Assembly: GCA_900618795.1 (NCBI GenBank)
Contig: UYJD01000005.1
Coordinates: 1,498,092 to 1,562,091, forward strand
Direction: 5' to 3'
DNA from: Cyanodermella asteris
Taxonomy: Eukaryota; Ascomycota; Lecanoromycetes; Ostropales; Stictidaceae
DNA: 64,000 nt
In this document: positions 1 through 9,300 of the stretch, in pieces
Layout: each line of letters opens with the position of its first letter
How positions within the stretch are numbered: position 1 is the first letter of the stretch
The notes under the pieces: model-generated
What the model was told of the DNA's origin: nothing
Database searches by the model: none
Seen by the model: only the letters and a program-made list of their open reading frames with translations
Program-made: the position numbers and the translations under genes

Positions 1-750
1 GTGACAAGACGGCGCGTATGCACGCTGATTGAAGCGTTGGCCTGGTGGCCACCAACAGACACCCATTTCACCCGGCGACCAGCCGATGCTCGTGCGACCC
101 CTGTGTCACCGTCCTCTCTGATAGTCTCGATGATACATGGTCAGACCCCAGACCGCCGCGTTCCCAGAGGCACAGCAGCCGGATGGTTGCCACAAGACAA
201 TTTCGGGCCGCAGCATCTCGTTGTAATAGCGTGTCACTACCAGGCTAGACCGCGTTGGGATCTGCCATGGGAAGCGGCTGTTTCATATCTCGCCTACTTC
301 GTGGCTGGGTCAGAGTCTTCCTCCTATTCTCAGTCTCGGCTAATGCACAAGCCTGCTACTCCAACTGAGCTAGACCTGTCTTCCAACGCCATGTCCTGGC
401 ACTAGAGCTTCACGTCAGCTCCGGCTTCCATTTCGAGTGCTGCTACGGCTTTCGTGGTGACTACCGCCGACGGCGTGCCTTTTCTTGGACGTGTTGGGAA
501 TATGTGACATCTCAGCCTCGCAGCCTCATGGTGGTCGCTTCTCATGCATATAAGGTGCTTGCATGAGAGACGAGGTTGCATTCCGTAGGGATCAGCTCAC
601 TGTCGCTTTCTACATAACTCGCGACCTACTCTTACTCTTGTTATCAGAAGACAATCTTCTCTTCAGCGCGGGCGTACGGTTTTGAGCATCTTTGATTTGT
701 TTCCCATTAGCAGTTTCTCTCCACTCGACTTCATTACGTTCAGTATCTTC
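1..750. other. Intergenic / upstream region, no gene seen
   Basis: No reading frame here looks like a known protein or has support from start context or splice sites. The last 200 bases are probably promoter and 5' leader of the secreted-protein gene starting at 751. A TATAAG element at 549-554 lies inside a short inverted repeat (541-567), described separately. Confidence 0.5.
540..568 (+). promoter_or_regulatory. TATA-like element inside a 9-bp inverted repeat
   Basis: TCTCATGCA (540-548) and its exact reverse complement TGCATGAGA (560-568) flank TATAAG (549-554), about 200 bases before the start codon at 751. The TATA-like core is at a reasonable distance for a fungal gene with a long leader. 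The symmetric arms could be a dimeric factor site, but that is inference. Confidence 0.35.
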
Positions 751-2013
751 ATGATGATTTTTTCCCCGATCATCAGTGTCCTTTCTTTGGTCGGAATGTC
801 GCTGGCGGCAACAACGACCACAATTGTCAACCCGGCTATATCTGCCACCCCATCTCTACCCTCGGTCCCTACAGCAACAGATCTCAAAGGTGACATATCC
901 TTCTCCACCGTGAACAAGTCATTCGACATCCACGCAATCCCGGATTTGCCTCCCCATGTCAACCTAACATGCCGCAATTGCTCCACCACCGGAACAATCG
1001 AGCTGGCGGCAGGTGGATACAATGTCAACGACTCTGCTGTGGGGGTCGCCATGGATTTCTTCGACGACGGATTCCTCAAGTTCGTGGCGCATGGCGTCAG
1101 CGCCAACATGTCCACTGCCATCTCCCTGACACCCGGATTCCAGCTCGCGAACATCAAAATCCCGCTGTTCAAGAAACGCCTGTTTACCCTGCCGATGGGC
1201 AAGCTCGGTGACATTGACATCTTTTTCGAGGTATTCGTGCCAATCGTTTTGCAGCTCAACTCAGAGGTCGATGTCCTGCCGCAGCTCACATTGACTGTCC
1301 CGGACAATTCGACCCTTTACCTTGACTTTGGCTCCAGCAACCGAAGTTTCATCACCGGCTTCAACGAATCTATCCTGACCCCATCCTTTGACCTTTCCGC
1401 GCCGAACTTGTCCTTTACTCTCCTCACAGGCGTTGACTTTCTCCTCTCCGCCAACTCCACGATCGGCAACTCAAACACCGACTCTGCCGTTGATCTGGTT
1501 GCAAACTTCAATGCAAACCTCGGCCTACCCATCCTGAACACGACGGTCACCGAGCTCAAGCAGGTCAACGGAACGTGCGACCCACCGCGCGGCGGCGAAA
1601 AAGTCTACGACTCTGCCATTGGCGTCCGGCATTCCGCGCACCTGGGCCTGGATCTGACGGGTCAGCTCAGCGCTAGCGTGGGCAATTTCAGTGAAAGTTG
1701 GGCGCCGCCTGCGATCGATGTCTTCAATAGGACATTCCCACTCCCGACTAGCTGTTTCAAGTTTGATCCGGCAGCGACGGGATTGATTGCGGCGACGGCG
1801 ACTCCCAGGGCAACGGCGACTCCCAGGGCAACGGCGACTCCCAGGGCAACGGCGACTCCCACGACGACGTCAACTCCCGGGGCGACTGGAGGCGCTGATG
1901 GCAAGGGACAAGGTGTGAAAACAAGTGGCGCTCGGCAGGTGGTGCTAGATACTTTCGAGACAATTCCTCTGGGGGGAATGATGCTGCTTGGCATGGCTCT
2001 AGTTGCCTGGTAG
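751..2013 (+). CDS. Secreted, probably GPI-anchored protein with TATPRA repeats
   Basis: Single exon, 420 residues. I chose the ATG at 751 because upstream in-frame codons lack an ATG and because it puts a hydrophobic signal peptide (about residues 1-20, ending near MSLAA) at the N-terminus. The middle is rich in beta-type hydrophobic/Asn/Ser/Thr sequence with many N-glycosylation sequons (NSS, NLS, NST, NRT). Residues about 345-370 consist of Thr/Pro/Ala repeats encoded by an 18-bp tandem repeat. A short hydrophobic tail (last ~16 residues) follows a small-residue/Gly-rich stretch, the usual layout of a GPI signal. Cell surface or wall location is inferred. I do not recognise a catalytic domain; treat as a surface protein of unknown function conserved in fungi. 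Confidence 0.8.
   Translation: MMIFSPIISVLSLVGMSLAATTTTIVNPAISATPSLPSVPTATDLKGDISFSTVNKSFDIHAIPDLPPHVNLTCRNCSTTGTIELAAGGYNVNDSAVGVAMDFFDDGFLKFVAHGVSANMSTAISLTPGFQLANIKIPLFKKRLFTLPMGKLGDIDIFFEVFVPIVLQLNSEVDVLPQLTLTVPDNSTLYLDFGSSNRSFITGFNESILTPSFDLSAPNLSFTLLTGVDFLLSANSTIGNSNTDSAVDLVANFNANLGLPILNTTVTELKQVNGTCDPPRGGEKVYDSAIGVRHSAHLGLDLTGQLSASVGNFSESWAPPAIDVFNRTFPLPTSCFKFDPAATGLIAATATPRATATPRATATPRATATPTTTSTPGATGGADGKGQGVKTSGARQVVLDTFETIPLGGMMLLGMALVAW
1794..1860 (+). repeat. 18-bp coding minisatellite, about 3.7 copies
   Basis: The unit acggcgactcccagggca is repeated nearly perfectly and encodes Thr-Ala-Thr-Pro-Arg-Ala in the Thr/Pro-rich stalk of the secreted protein. Being a multiple of three, copy-number change keeps the frame. 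The last copy diverges into further Thr/Pro codons. Confidence 0.9.
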
Positions 2014-2511
2014 GACTTTGCACAAAGAGAGGCCTCCCATATCTTGACGATTGACGATTACATAAAAAAATTTAAAAAGAGAAGGAACAACTTGAGATTC
2101 GAGCTTGCATAATCTTCCTGACAGAATGCTGATCGACGTAGAAGATTCGCTTCGTGACCATACTTCAACACTAGCTGGCTTGGTCAGAAATATCAACACA
2201 CACTCCTGCACCACGAGTAATCTGGGTTACAAGAATAATACAAATGTAAATGGCTATTTCCAGTCAAGAAATTTGAACAATCTTGTGATTCACCGACAAG
2301 CGCAATATTTAATGGGGTGTTTGCAACCAAATGAGTTTCTCGAGGCAAAGGCCTGAGAGTAACTTCTCGATCTGAGGTCATCGATATCGCTCGCCTCGGC
2401 AAGAACAAATCCACGCTGATCAGCCAGTCTCGCCGCCATCGGCGCAGAAGATCGAATCTCACTTATCAACACTCTCTCTCCAACGCCACTGCCCTTGTCC
2501 CCTCGAAAACA
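2014..2511. other. Intergenic, no gene seen
   Basis: Holds the 3' flank of the surface-protein gene (an A/T-rich stretch at about 2060-2085) and the promoter of the dehydrogenase gene. No convincing coding or RNA feature. Confidence 0.5.
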
Positions 2512-4301
2512 ATGGCAGCCCGTTCGCCAATCCTTCAGCTATGCAGAAGCACCCGCTGCTCCAGCCGCATCGTCCCGGGCAGCCGACAAACGCGGCACAG
2601 GCTAGCAGCGGCCGTCACAAAACCACAGTCGATCCGATGGTCCTCCGCAACGACGGAACCACACCAGAAAGACGCCGGAGACACGGTCACGGGTCCTCCG
2701 GCAGGCAAGAAGCAGGTCGCCTTCACCAGTGATGCGTACGGAAACCCCCAAAAAAAACCGCCACCGAACGATTTATACAAGCGGCAACCGGTCACTGACG
2801 ATGTTTCTCTAGCTACCCGGACCTCAAGCGGGACGAGCGCTTCTCCAAGCTCACGCCCGAACACGTCGAGGCCCTGAAAGCCTTCGTCTCCGACTCGCCC
2901 TCGGGCGCAATCGACAACGTCTCCTCCCCCTCCCCCTCCGCCGCCGACGATCTGGAACCGTACAATTGCGACTGGATGCGCAAGTACCGGGGTCACACCC
3001 AACTGGCCCTGCGGCCTTCCTCCGTCGAACAAGTCTCCCAGATCCTGAAGTACTGTCACGAGCACTCCCTCGCCGTGGTGCCGCAGGGTGGCAATTCCGG
3101 TCTCGTCGGCGGCAGCGTGCCCGTGTTTGACGAGATTGTCGTCAACACGGGCCGGATGAATAAGATTCGGGATTTCGATGACGTTTCTGGGATATTGGTT
3201 GCGGACGCGGGGGTCATTCTGGAACAGGCGGACAATTTCCTCAAAGAGCACGGGTACATCTTTCCGTTGGATTTGGGGGCCAAGGGGAGTTGTCAACTTG
3301 GGGGCAATGTGGCGACGAACGCGGGTGGGTTAAGGCTGTTGCGGTACGGATCATTGCATGGGAACGTGTTAGGCATCGAGGCCGTTCTACCGGACGGGAC
3401 GATCGTGGACGACCTGTCGAAGCTGCGGAAGAACAACACGGGGTACGATATCAAGCAGCTGTTCATCGGTGGCGAGGGCACGCTGGGCATAATAACCGGC
3501 GTCTCGATACTGTGCCCGCAGCGGAGCCCGGCCGTCAACGTGGCGTTCTTCGGCCTGGAATCCTTCGAAAAAGTACAGGCTGCGTTCAAGGAGGCAAAGG
3601 GGAAGCTTGGCGAGATCCTCTCCGCGTTCGAGCTCATGGACGCTTTCAGCCAGGACTTGGTACAAAAGGTCACGGGCAACAGACATCCGCTGGAGGATAA
3701 GCACCCGTTCTACGTTCTGATCGAAACCAGTGGCAGCAACGGCGAGCACGATGCGGAGAAGCTGGCTTCCTTCCTTGAGGACATTATGGAGAAGGAGATT
3801 GTCGTTGACGGCGTCCAGGCGCAGAGCGAGACACAAGCCGCAGAGTTCTGGGCGTGGCGAGAGGGCATTGCGGAGGCCTTGGGCCATCTCGGAGGCGTCT
3901 ACAAGTACGATTTGAGCATTCCGATTGCGGAGATGTACAGCTTGGTCGAGGACACCCGGGAGCGCATGCGTGAAAAGGGCCTCATGCCTGCCGAGGGTGA
4001 GGAATCGACGGAAGAGCATCCTGTGATTGACGTTGTTGGATATGGGCACATGGGCGACGCGAACATTCATCTGAACATACCGACAAAGCATTTCGACAAG
4101 CGGGTAGAGAAGGCTCTGGAGCCTTGGGTGTATGAGTGGATTCAGAAACGCTCGGGAAGCATTTCAGCTGAACACGGATTGGGTGTGGCCAAAAAGCCTT
4201 TCATCGGATACAGCAGGAATGAGGTCAGCTTGGGCTTGATGAGGAAGATCAAGGACCTTTTCGATCCAAAGGGAATAATGAACCCCTACAAGTACATTTG
4301 A
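2512..4301 (+). CDS. DLD2: Mitochondrial D-2-hydroxyglutarate / D-lactate dehydrogenase (FAD-linked)
   Basis: Two exons, 2512-2735 and 2813-4301, joined across a 77-bp intron (gtacgg..ctag, branch CTGAC) that splits an Ala codon; product 570 residues. The first ~50 residues are rich in Arg, Ser and Ala with no acidic residues, as expected of a mitochondrial presequence. The PCMH-type FAD-binding domain follows, with PQGGNSGLVGG at about 165-175 and a Gly-rich NVATNAGG stretch. The C-terminal FAD-oxidase domain carries GHMGDANIH (about 486-494) and SAEHGLG (about 526-532), whose His residues bind metal or substrate in this family, and ends in DPKGIMNPYKYI. Known relatives (yeast Dld2/Dld3, human D2HGDH) oxidise D-2-hydroxyglutarate or D-lactate. 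Substrate choice between these cannot be read from the sequence. The stop lies 51 bases from the stop of the opposing receptor gene. Confidence 0.92.
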
Positions 4302-4352
4302 TGTAATGAATTTGAAAAACTATTGGGATTCGACTCAGCTTGCGCCATTACC

Positions 4353-5826
4353 TCAGACCGCATCAGATACTGTCGAGGCCATCGACATGAACGAGGCCAA
4401 TGTACCACGGCGGCGTGGCGACGTGAAAGTGTCAGGGCTTTGATCCCGAGAATCTCTCTTAATCGGAACCTTCGGCTGCTCTCCATCCTCCGCGTCTTCT
4501 TCACGTCCACCTTCGCCTTCACACTCATCCTCATCTTCGCATCGGCCAGTCTCCGGTCGACTCGCATGCGACCTGTAAGGAGTGAGCGTGTACACGCTTT
4601 GAGCCGGCGTAATCGGGGAATCCAAGCTCTTGAAACGGAACAAAGGTCCAAGGCACGGCAGATTGCAAGCGATCAATGCTAATCCTGCTCCAAGCACCGA
4701 CCAGTACAGTGCCTCCGTCAGATTCACTGCCTCGAGGTTAGTATTGTAACATCCCAATGGCTGGGAGCCACTCACACTGCTCATCGTACTTAGGATGTGC
4801 TTCCAAATCTTGAGCGACGCGTACAGAGTACACAAAATGCACCATTCGCGTCGTTGACGCCGCGAGAGTGCTACCAGCCGTCAGCACATCCGGATTTGAT
4901 CATAATGGGACCAATATGAACGTACACAAACCCAATGGCGAATACTCCAAGGACCGCCAGTTTGCGAGGACGTTTCATGTGGAGCTTGAGGATCTGATAA
5001 CATGAATACTGGCCCGAAGCCGACCATCTCAATGTGCAGACATACCATTGGAATCGGCAAAAGCACCACAAGCCAATCTGTCAGAAAGTCCGAAATTGCA
5101 AAGCCCATGTCCCAGTCCAAAGCCGTTGGACAGTCCTGACGCAGAGTCGCACGGTTGGTCCAAAAAGCCGCAGGCCACGTCCCACAAGCGAAGACAAACC
5201 AGATGGCGAAGCTTGCGGTCCACACGAAGATTGCCAGAGCAAGCACGGTGGATATGATGCAGAACGGCGACTTTGGGCCTCCGACGCAAAAGATGCCTTT
5301 GGCGAAGAAGACGCAACTGAGTTTGGTGCAACCCATGGCCAGAGGCTGCATCATGAAGAAGGCATACTGGATCTGAGATGCGAACTTAGCGGATTTCCGG
5401 CCCGCTGCGTGGGTTCGTAGGCACCTTGTTACGCTGCACGAACTGTTCGCTTACACCATCAGGGTCCGTGTTGTTGGAAGGATATGCGAGGACTCCAAGG
5501 CGAACACCTTCATGGTGATCAGCCTGCGCGATTTCCATCATGGCAAGAGATTGCTTCCCAGCTCACGGGCACGTACCGACCATGACAGAGACATAACACC
5601 CCATCACCAAGAGCTTTCGACGTCAGAATTTCGGCTTGCGCATGGCATCACACGTCCGACTTACCGTTGCCGGGAATGCCAGATGGTCGGAAAGGTTTGG
5701 TCCTGCCTTGTTCCTGTCCCTTTTTCTGAAACGGACCAGCATACGCAGCCCAGTGAAGATTGGACATAGTGCTAAGAACAAGGCTGAAAGAGCGAGTGTG
5801 GAGGCAGGATCCGAGTCAAGCGGCAT
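4353..5826 (-). CDS. Fungal rhodopsin-domain / PTH11-like seven-helix membrane protein
   Basis: Modelled as seven exons: 5826-5665, 5613-5577, 5507-5455, 5372-5046, 4993-4926, 4870-4776, 4726-4353; 371 residues. Every intron (49-82 bp) has GT..AG ends. The last has a perfect TACTAAC branch and others have CTGAC or GCTAAG-like ones. The spliced product has seven hydrophobic segments with the family hallmarks: a basic loop after helix 1, QYAFFMMQPLAMGCTKLSC in helix 3, a WLVVLLPIPM helix followed by the basic KLHMKRPRKLAVLG loop, and a final helix GAGLALIACNLPCLGPLF. An acidic C-terminal tail (D/E-rich, then Arg/Ser-rich) follows. There is no CFEM domain. Such proteins are putative surface sensors, some PTH11-like in plant pathogens; ligand unknown. 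Exons 2 and 3 are short and least certain. Confidence 0.82.
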
Positions 5827-6373
5827 GCCAACCACACTAAAGAGGTGCCCAGGTGAACCCACCTGGCTGGCAGGGCAAGGTTGCGAGAATACAAAGCTTA
5901 TAGGAGTAGATGATGGTGACAACTCGAAGTGTGGAGGCCTTCGGACAGTTTTTCGTCATTACACATGACGATCGTGACTTCCTCTGATCTATGTCCCGAA
6001 GATGAGGCTGTATCGCAGCCGAGACCATGGTCAGTACACAATCCGCTCGCCCTTGTGTTGCCACTCTATCAAACGCAAGTCACGGGTTTGGGTCATTGAT
6101 GCTATGAAACTGGGATATGAGTAAACATAAGTTTTGTGATTTGATCAATATGTTGAAACGCTTGAAGTGCCTTCGCTCGCTGCAATTCGGATATATGATG
6201 ATAAGCCATGCTCAAACTATGATCAATCTCCTCCATCCGGGGTATCAGGTATACGGAACAAAAACGCAACTGACCAACATATCTGTGGCTATAGGGAGCC
6301 GTCCATATCTCCCCCCTCCTCCTGACGTTCAGCTGGCCGCCTGAAAGGAGGCCTCTCTTCCCGCTTCGTCATC
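5827..6373. other. Intergenic, no gene seen
   Basis: Contains the presumed promoter of the receptor gene on the minus strand and the 3' flank of the GAS2-domain gene. No coding or RNA signal was recognised. Confidence 0.5.
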
Positions 6374-9300
6374 TCAACCTGCCCAGTCTCTCTTCTTACC
6401 AAGGCTTGGTCTTCGCAAGAAGACTCTCTTCACTCCGCCACTGCTACTCCCAGGTCTGTCACCAGTCGCTCCTCCAATCCCAATCGGGCCACTGATTGGA
6501 CCACTGATGCTCCTTCCCGCTCCACTCACCCGTCGTGCTTGCCTCATGACGCCCTCCACCCAAGCCCGTTTCCTCGGACTGATTTCCTTATTCATGCTCG
6601 CCGGTCCTGCAGGACCCAGCCCACCGACGTCCGGATTTGTGGCATAGCTTCCTGGGGTCATCGGTCTCGGGCCCGCCTCGGCCCAGCCACTAAGCGGCAT
6701 GGATGCAGAGCTTGGTTTCCTCAATCGAGCCTGCTCCATCTGGAGTTCGCGGTCCTTGGCTTGCTCGGCCTGGAGCCAAGCTGCGTAATCTTTGGGTGAG
6801 GGCGATGAGCTCTCAGAGCTAGGAGATGCAATAACCGTTTGGACTTTGGTCTCGGTGCCGTTCGCCGGGGACCTGGGGGCTGGCGTCGAATTTGCGGGAG
6901 AGGGAGAAGCGATTTTGCTAGCAGAAGCGCCTTTGGAGAGATACACGCCTGCACTTACGTGCCGGCGAGCGCGGGAAACGTAGTCTTTGCTATATACTGG
7001 TAGGTTCGCCAGCATCGGTGCTGCTGAAGATGGCGCTGGGGATTCGGAGACGGAGCGGGCATGAGATGCGGCTCGGGCAGTTTGAATGGAATGAGCTGGC
7101 GTAGTGGCTCTACTAACGCGATCCAGTGTCATGCTTTCCCCCTGTCGCTGGCTTGCTGTTCCAGTGTCTCGAACTCGAATTGCTGACGTGCTCAACGGAG
7201 CGTTTGCTTTTGCAGGTTGGCTCTGCGTGCTTGAACGCCTTTCGAATTCGTGTACCTCAATCCCCGTTGCTGCGCCTACTCCGGCAACGGCTCCAGCTGC
7301 AGGCCCGGCGCCGTAAGTTGTGATCGACGCACTCCGGCCGTGGTGCAAAGCGTACTCTTTGAGGTACTCTTCCAGGTCGCTCCAGCCACCGCCAACCCGG
7401 ACCATGACACGTTCAGCCCCCTCGCCGACCAAGCGAACATACAGCTTGATCGGCTCGGGCCGGCCCGGTTGGTGAAGATGGTATAGCTTTATTTCGGACT
7501 GCGTCGAGGATGCTCGGACGGTAGGGAAGTAACTGCCGTTCCCAGCTTTGCTACTGTTAGGGGCTCTTGGAGAAACGGATGCCGGAGCTAGTCGCAGTGG
7601 AAGTGTCAAGGGTTCTGGCGGATTGGAGTTCAACGGAGTCCGTGGATCCGTGATAGGGCTGCCAGGGGGCTCGTCGGTCAAAGGCGAAAGTGGTTGAGAC
7701 ACTGATTGAGATCGAGAGTGAGGGGTCGGCAGCTCGTCAGAATCATTCAGGTCAGGGTTCGAGTATAAGCGGATCGGGGCCGGTATGCGGCTGAGCACAT
7801 TGCTGATTCGCTGCGTAAAGTGGTCGTCGCTGTGGTGGCGGACAGTTTGGGGAGGTAGTTTGGAGGACTGAGGTACAGAACGCTCGGCCGATACCAGTCC
7901 GTTGATGTTGGCCAGCTTTGAGCCATCGAGGCGGAGATTCTCACTGTGATGACGGCGAGTTCGGGGAGGATTCGGTCGCGGAAGGCGTGAGTTGCCGGCC
8001 GACGTGTTGTCTCTGGCATAGACGCTGGACATGCCAGTCATGGACGGTCGCTTAGTAAAATCAACACGCGGGTTTAGTGAACTCGTATCGACCGGCTCCT
8101 CGCTGAACGCCCGAAACTGTTCTTCGTCGAAAGGACTGGGACTACCAGGTGGTGACAGGGGCTGCACAAGAGAGTCGAAGACATCGTCATATGAAAACGA
8201 TGGGTCAACTTGAGCCTGCAGCACACGACTTGCTCGCCGCGATCTGGATGCTTCTTGCAGAGCGGGAAGTTGGCGTGCTTTGCGGTACGATTTCAGACCA
8301 CCATTGACGTCGCCCTCTGAATCAGAATGATCAGACCACGTTGCGTAGGTGTTGAGCGTTGAAGCACGACTGCGGCCATTTGGCATCATGCCAGAAGAGG
8401 TGCGAGTATGGAAACTGCGTGCATGAGACTCATCACTGCTTCGCGGCGGCTCAGCGGTAGGGGAGTAGGCGAAGCCCTCAAACGACTCATCGGCGGTATC
8501 AGTGTCTTCAACGTCGGCGTCTTCATCAGCCTCGTTGTAGCCTCGAGGAGCTTTAAACACCTCCAGCTGTTCAGCTATCGCAGCTTCGGCAAAGTCCATA
8601 CGCCCAATACCTTGCTCCTGTTCACCATCAGCGTCACTGAGGTCAGAAACTGCTTGGTCATTGTCAGTGTCCTCCGAGATTTCCTCCTCGTCTGGTTCTG
8701 ACGGCTCAGCGGTCAGTGTCGATATCCTCTTGACGGAAGCACAATGGCTCTTGATGGACGATGATCGGCTCATAACGGAAACTGAACGCTTATTTGTCGG
8801 CTCCAGCAGCACGCTCGGTGAAGATGGGCTTGGTTTCCTACTGCTATTTCCTGACTTTGAGCTTCTCGATCTTGGCCTGAGTTCCAGAAGTGAGGGCTTG
8901 AGGCTGGGATTGGTGCTACCACCTCGCGGCGATGGGGCACCGAAGTATTCCACAGCGTCAGCCGTCGAGAGCTCCGGTGTTGCAGTCATCATCGAATACG
9001 TGGCTGATAGATGCCGTAAATGGCCGAGGCTGTCACGTGTTCGGATTATTCCAGAGTCGCGAAAAGCGGTTTGGGCGCTAGATCGTTTGCTGGACAAGTA
9101 GCTGCTTCTCTTTGCCGTGATCATGGTGTCTGGACTGCCTTCCCGGCCTGGCGCGTCAATCCGAGGAACTGATAGTCTCCGGCCTGGAGCTTGTTGCATG
9201 CTGCTCTCCTCGCCTTCGCCTGTTGGGTCGAGGTCGGACTCGTCGCCACGATCTTCTGTCTCATCTCGAGGACCGTGTCGATCCACAAAGCCAGGCATAC

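Noticed and set aside
1-405. 134-codon open frame at the window start
   Set aside because: Starts with GTG at the window edge, shows no protein-like pattern and is overlapped by another frame.
5455-5576. Alternative receptor exon 3 beginning at the cgcag near 5521
   Set aside because: It would bring an immediate in-frame stop after the good gtacgt donor; the acceptor at 5508 with the GCTGAT branch keeps the frame.
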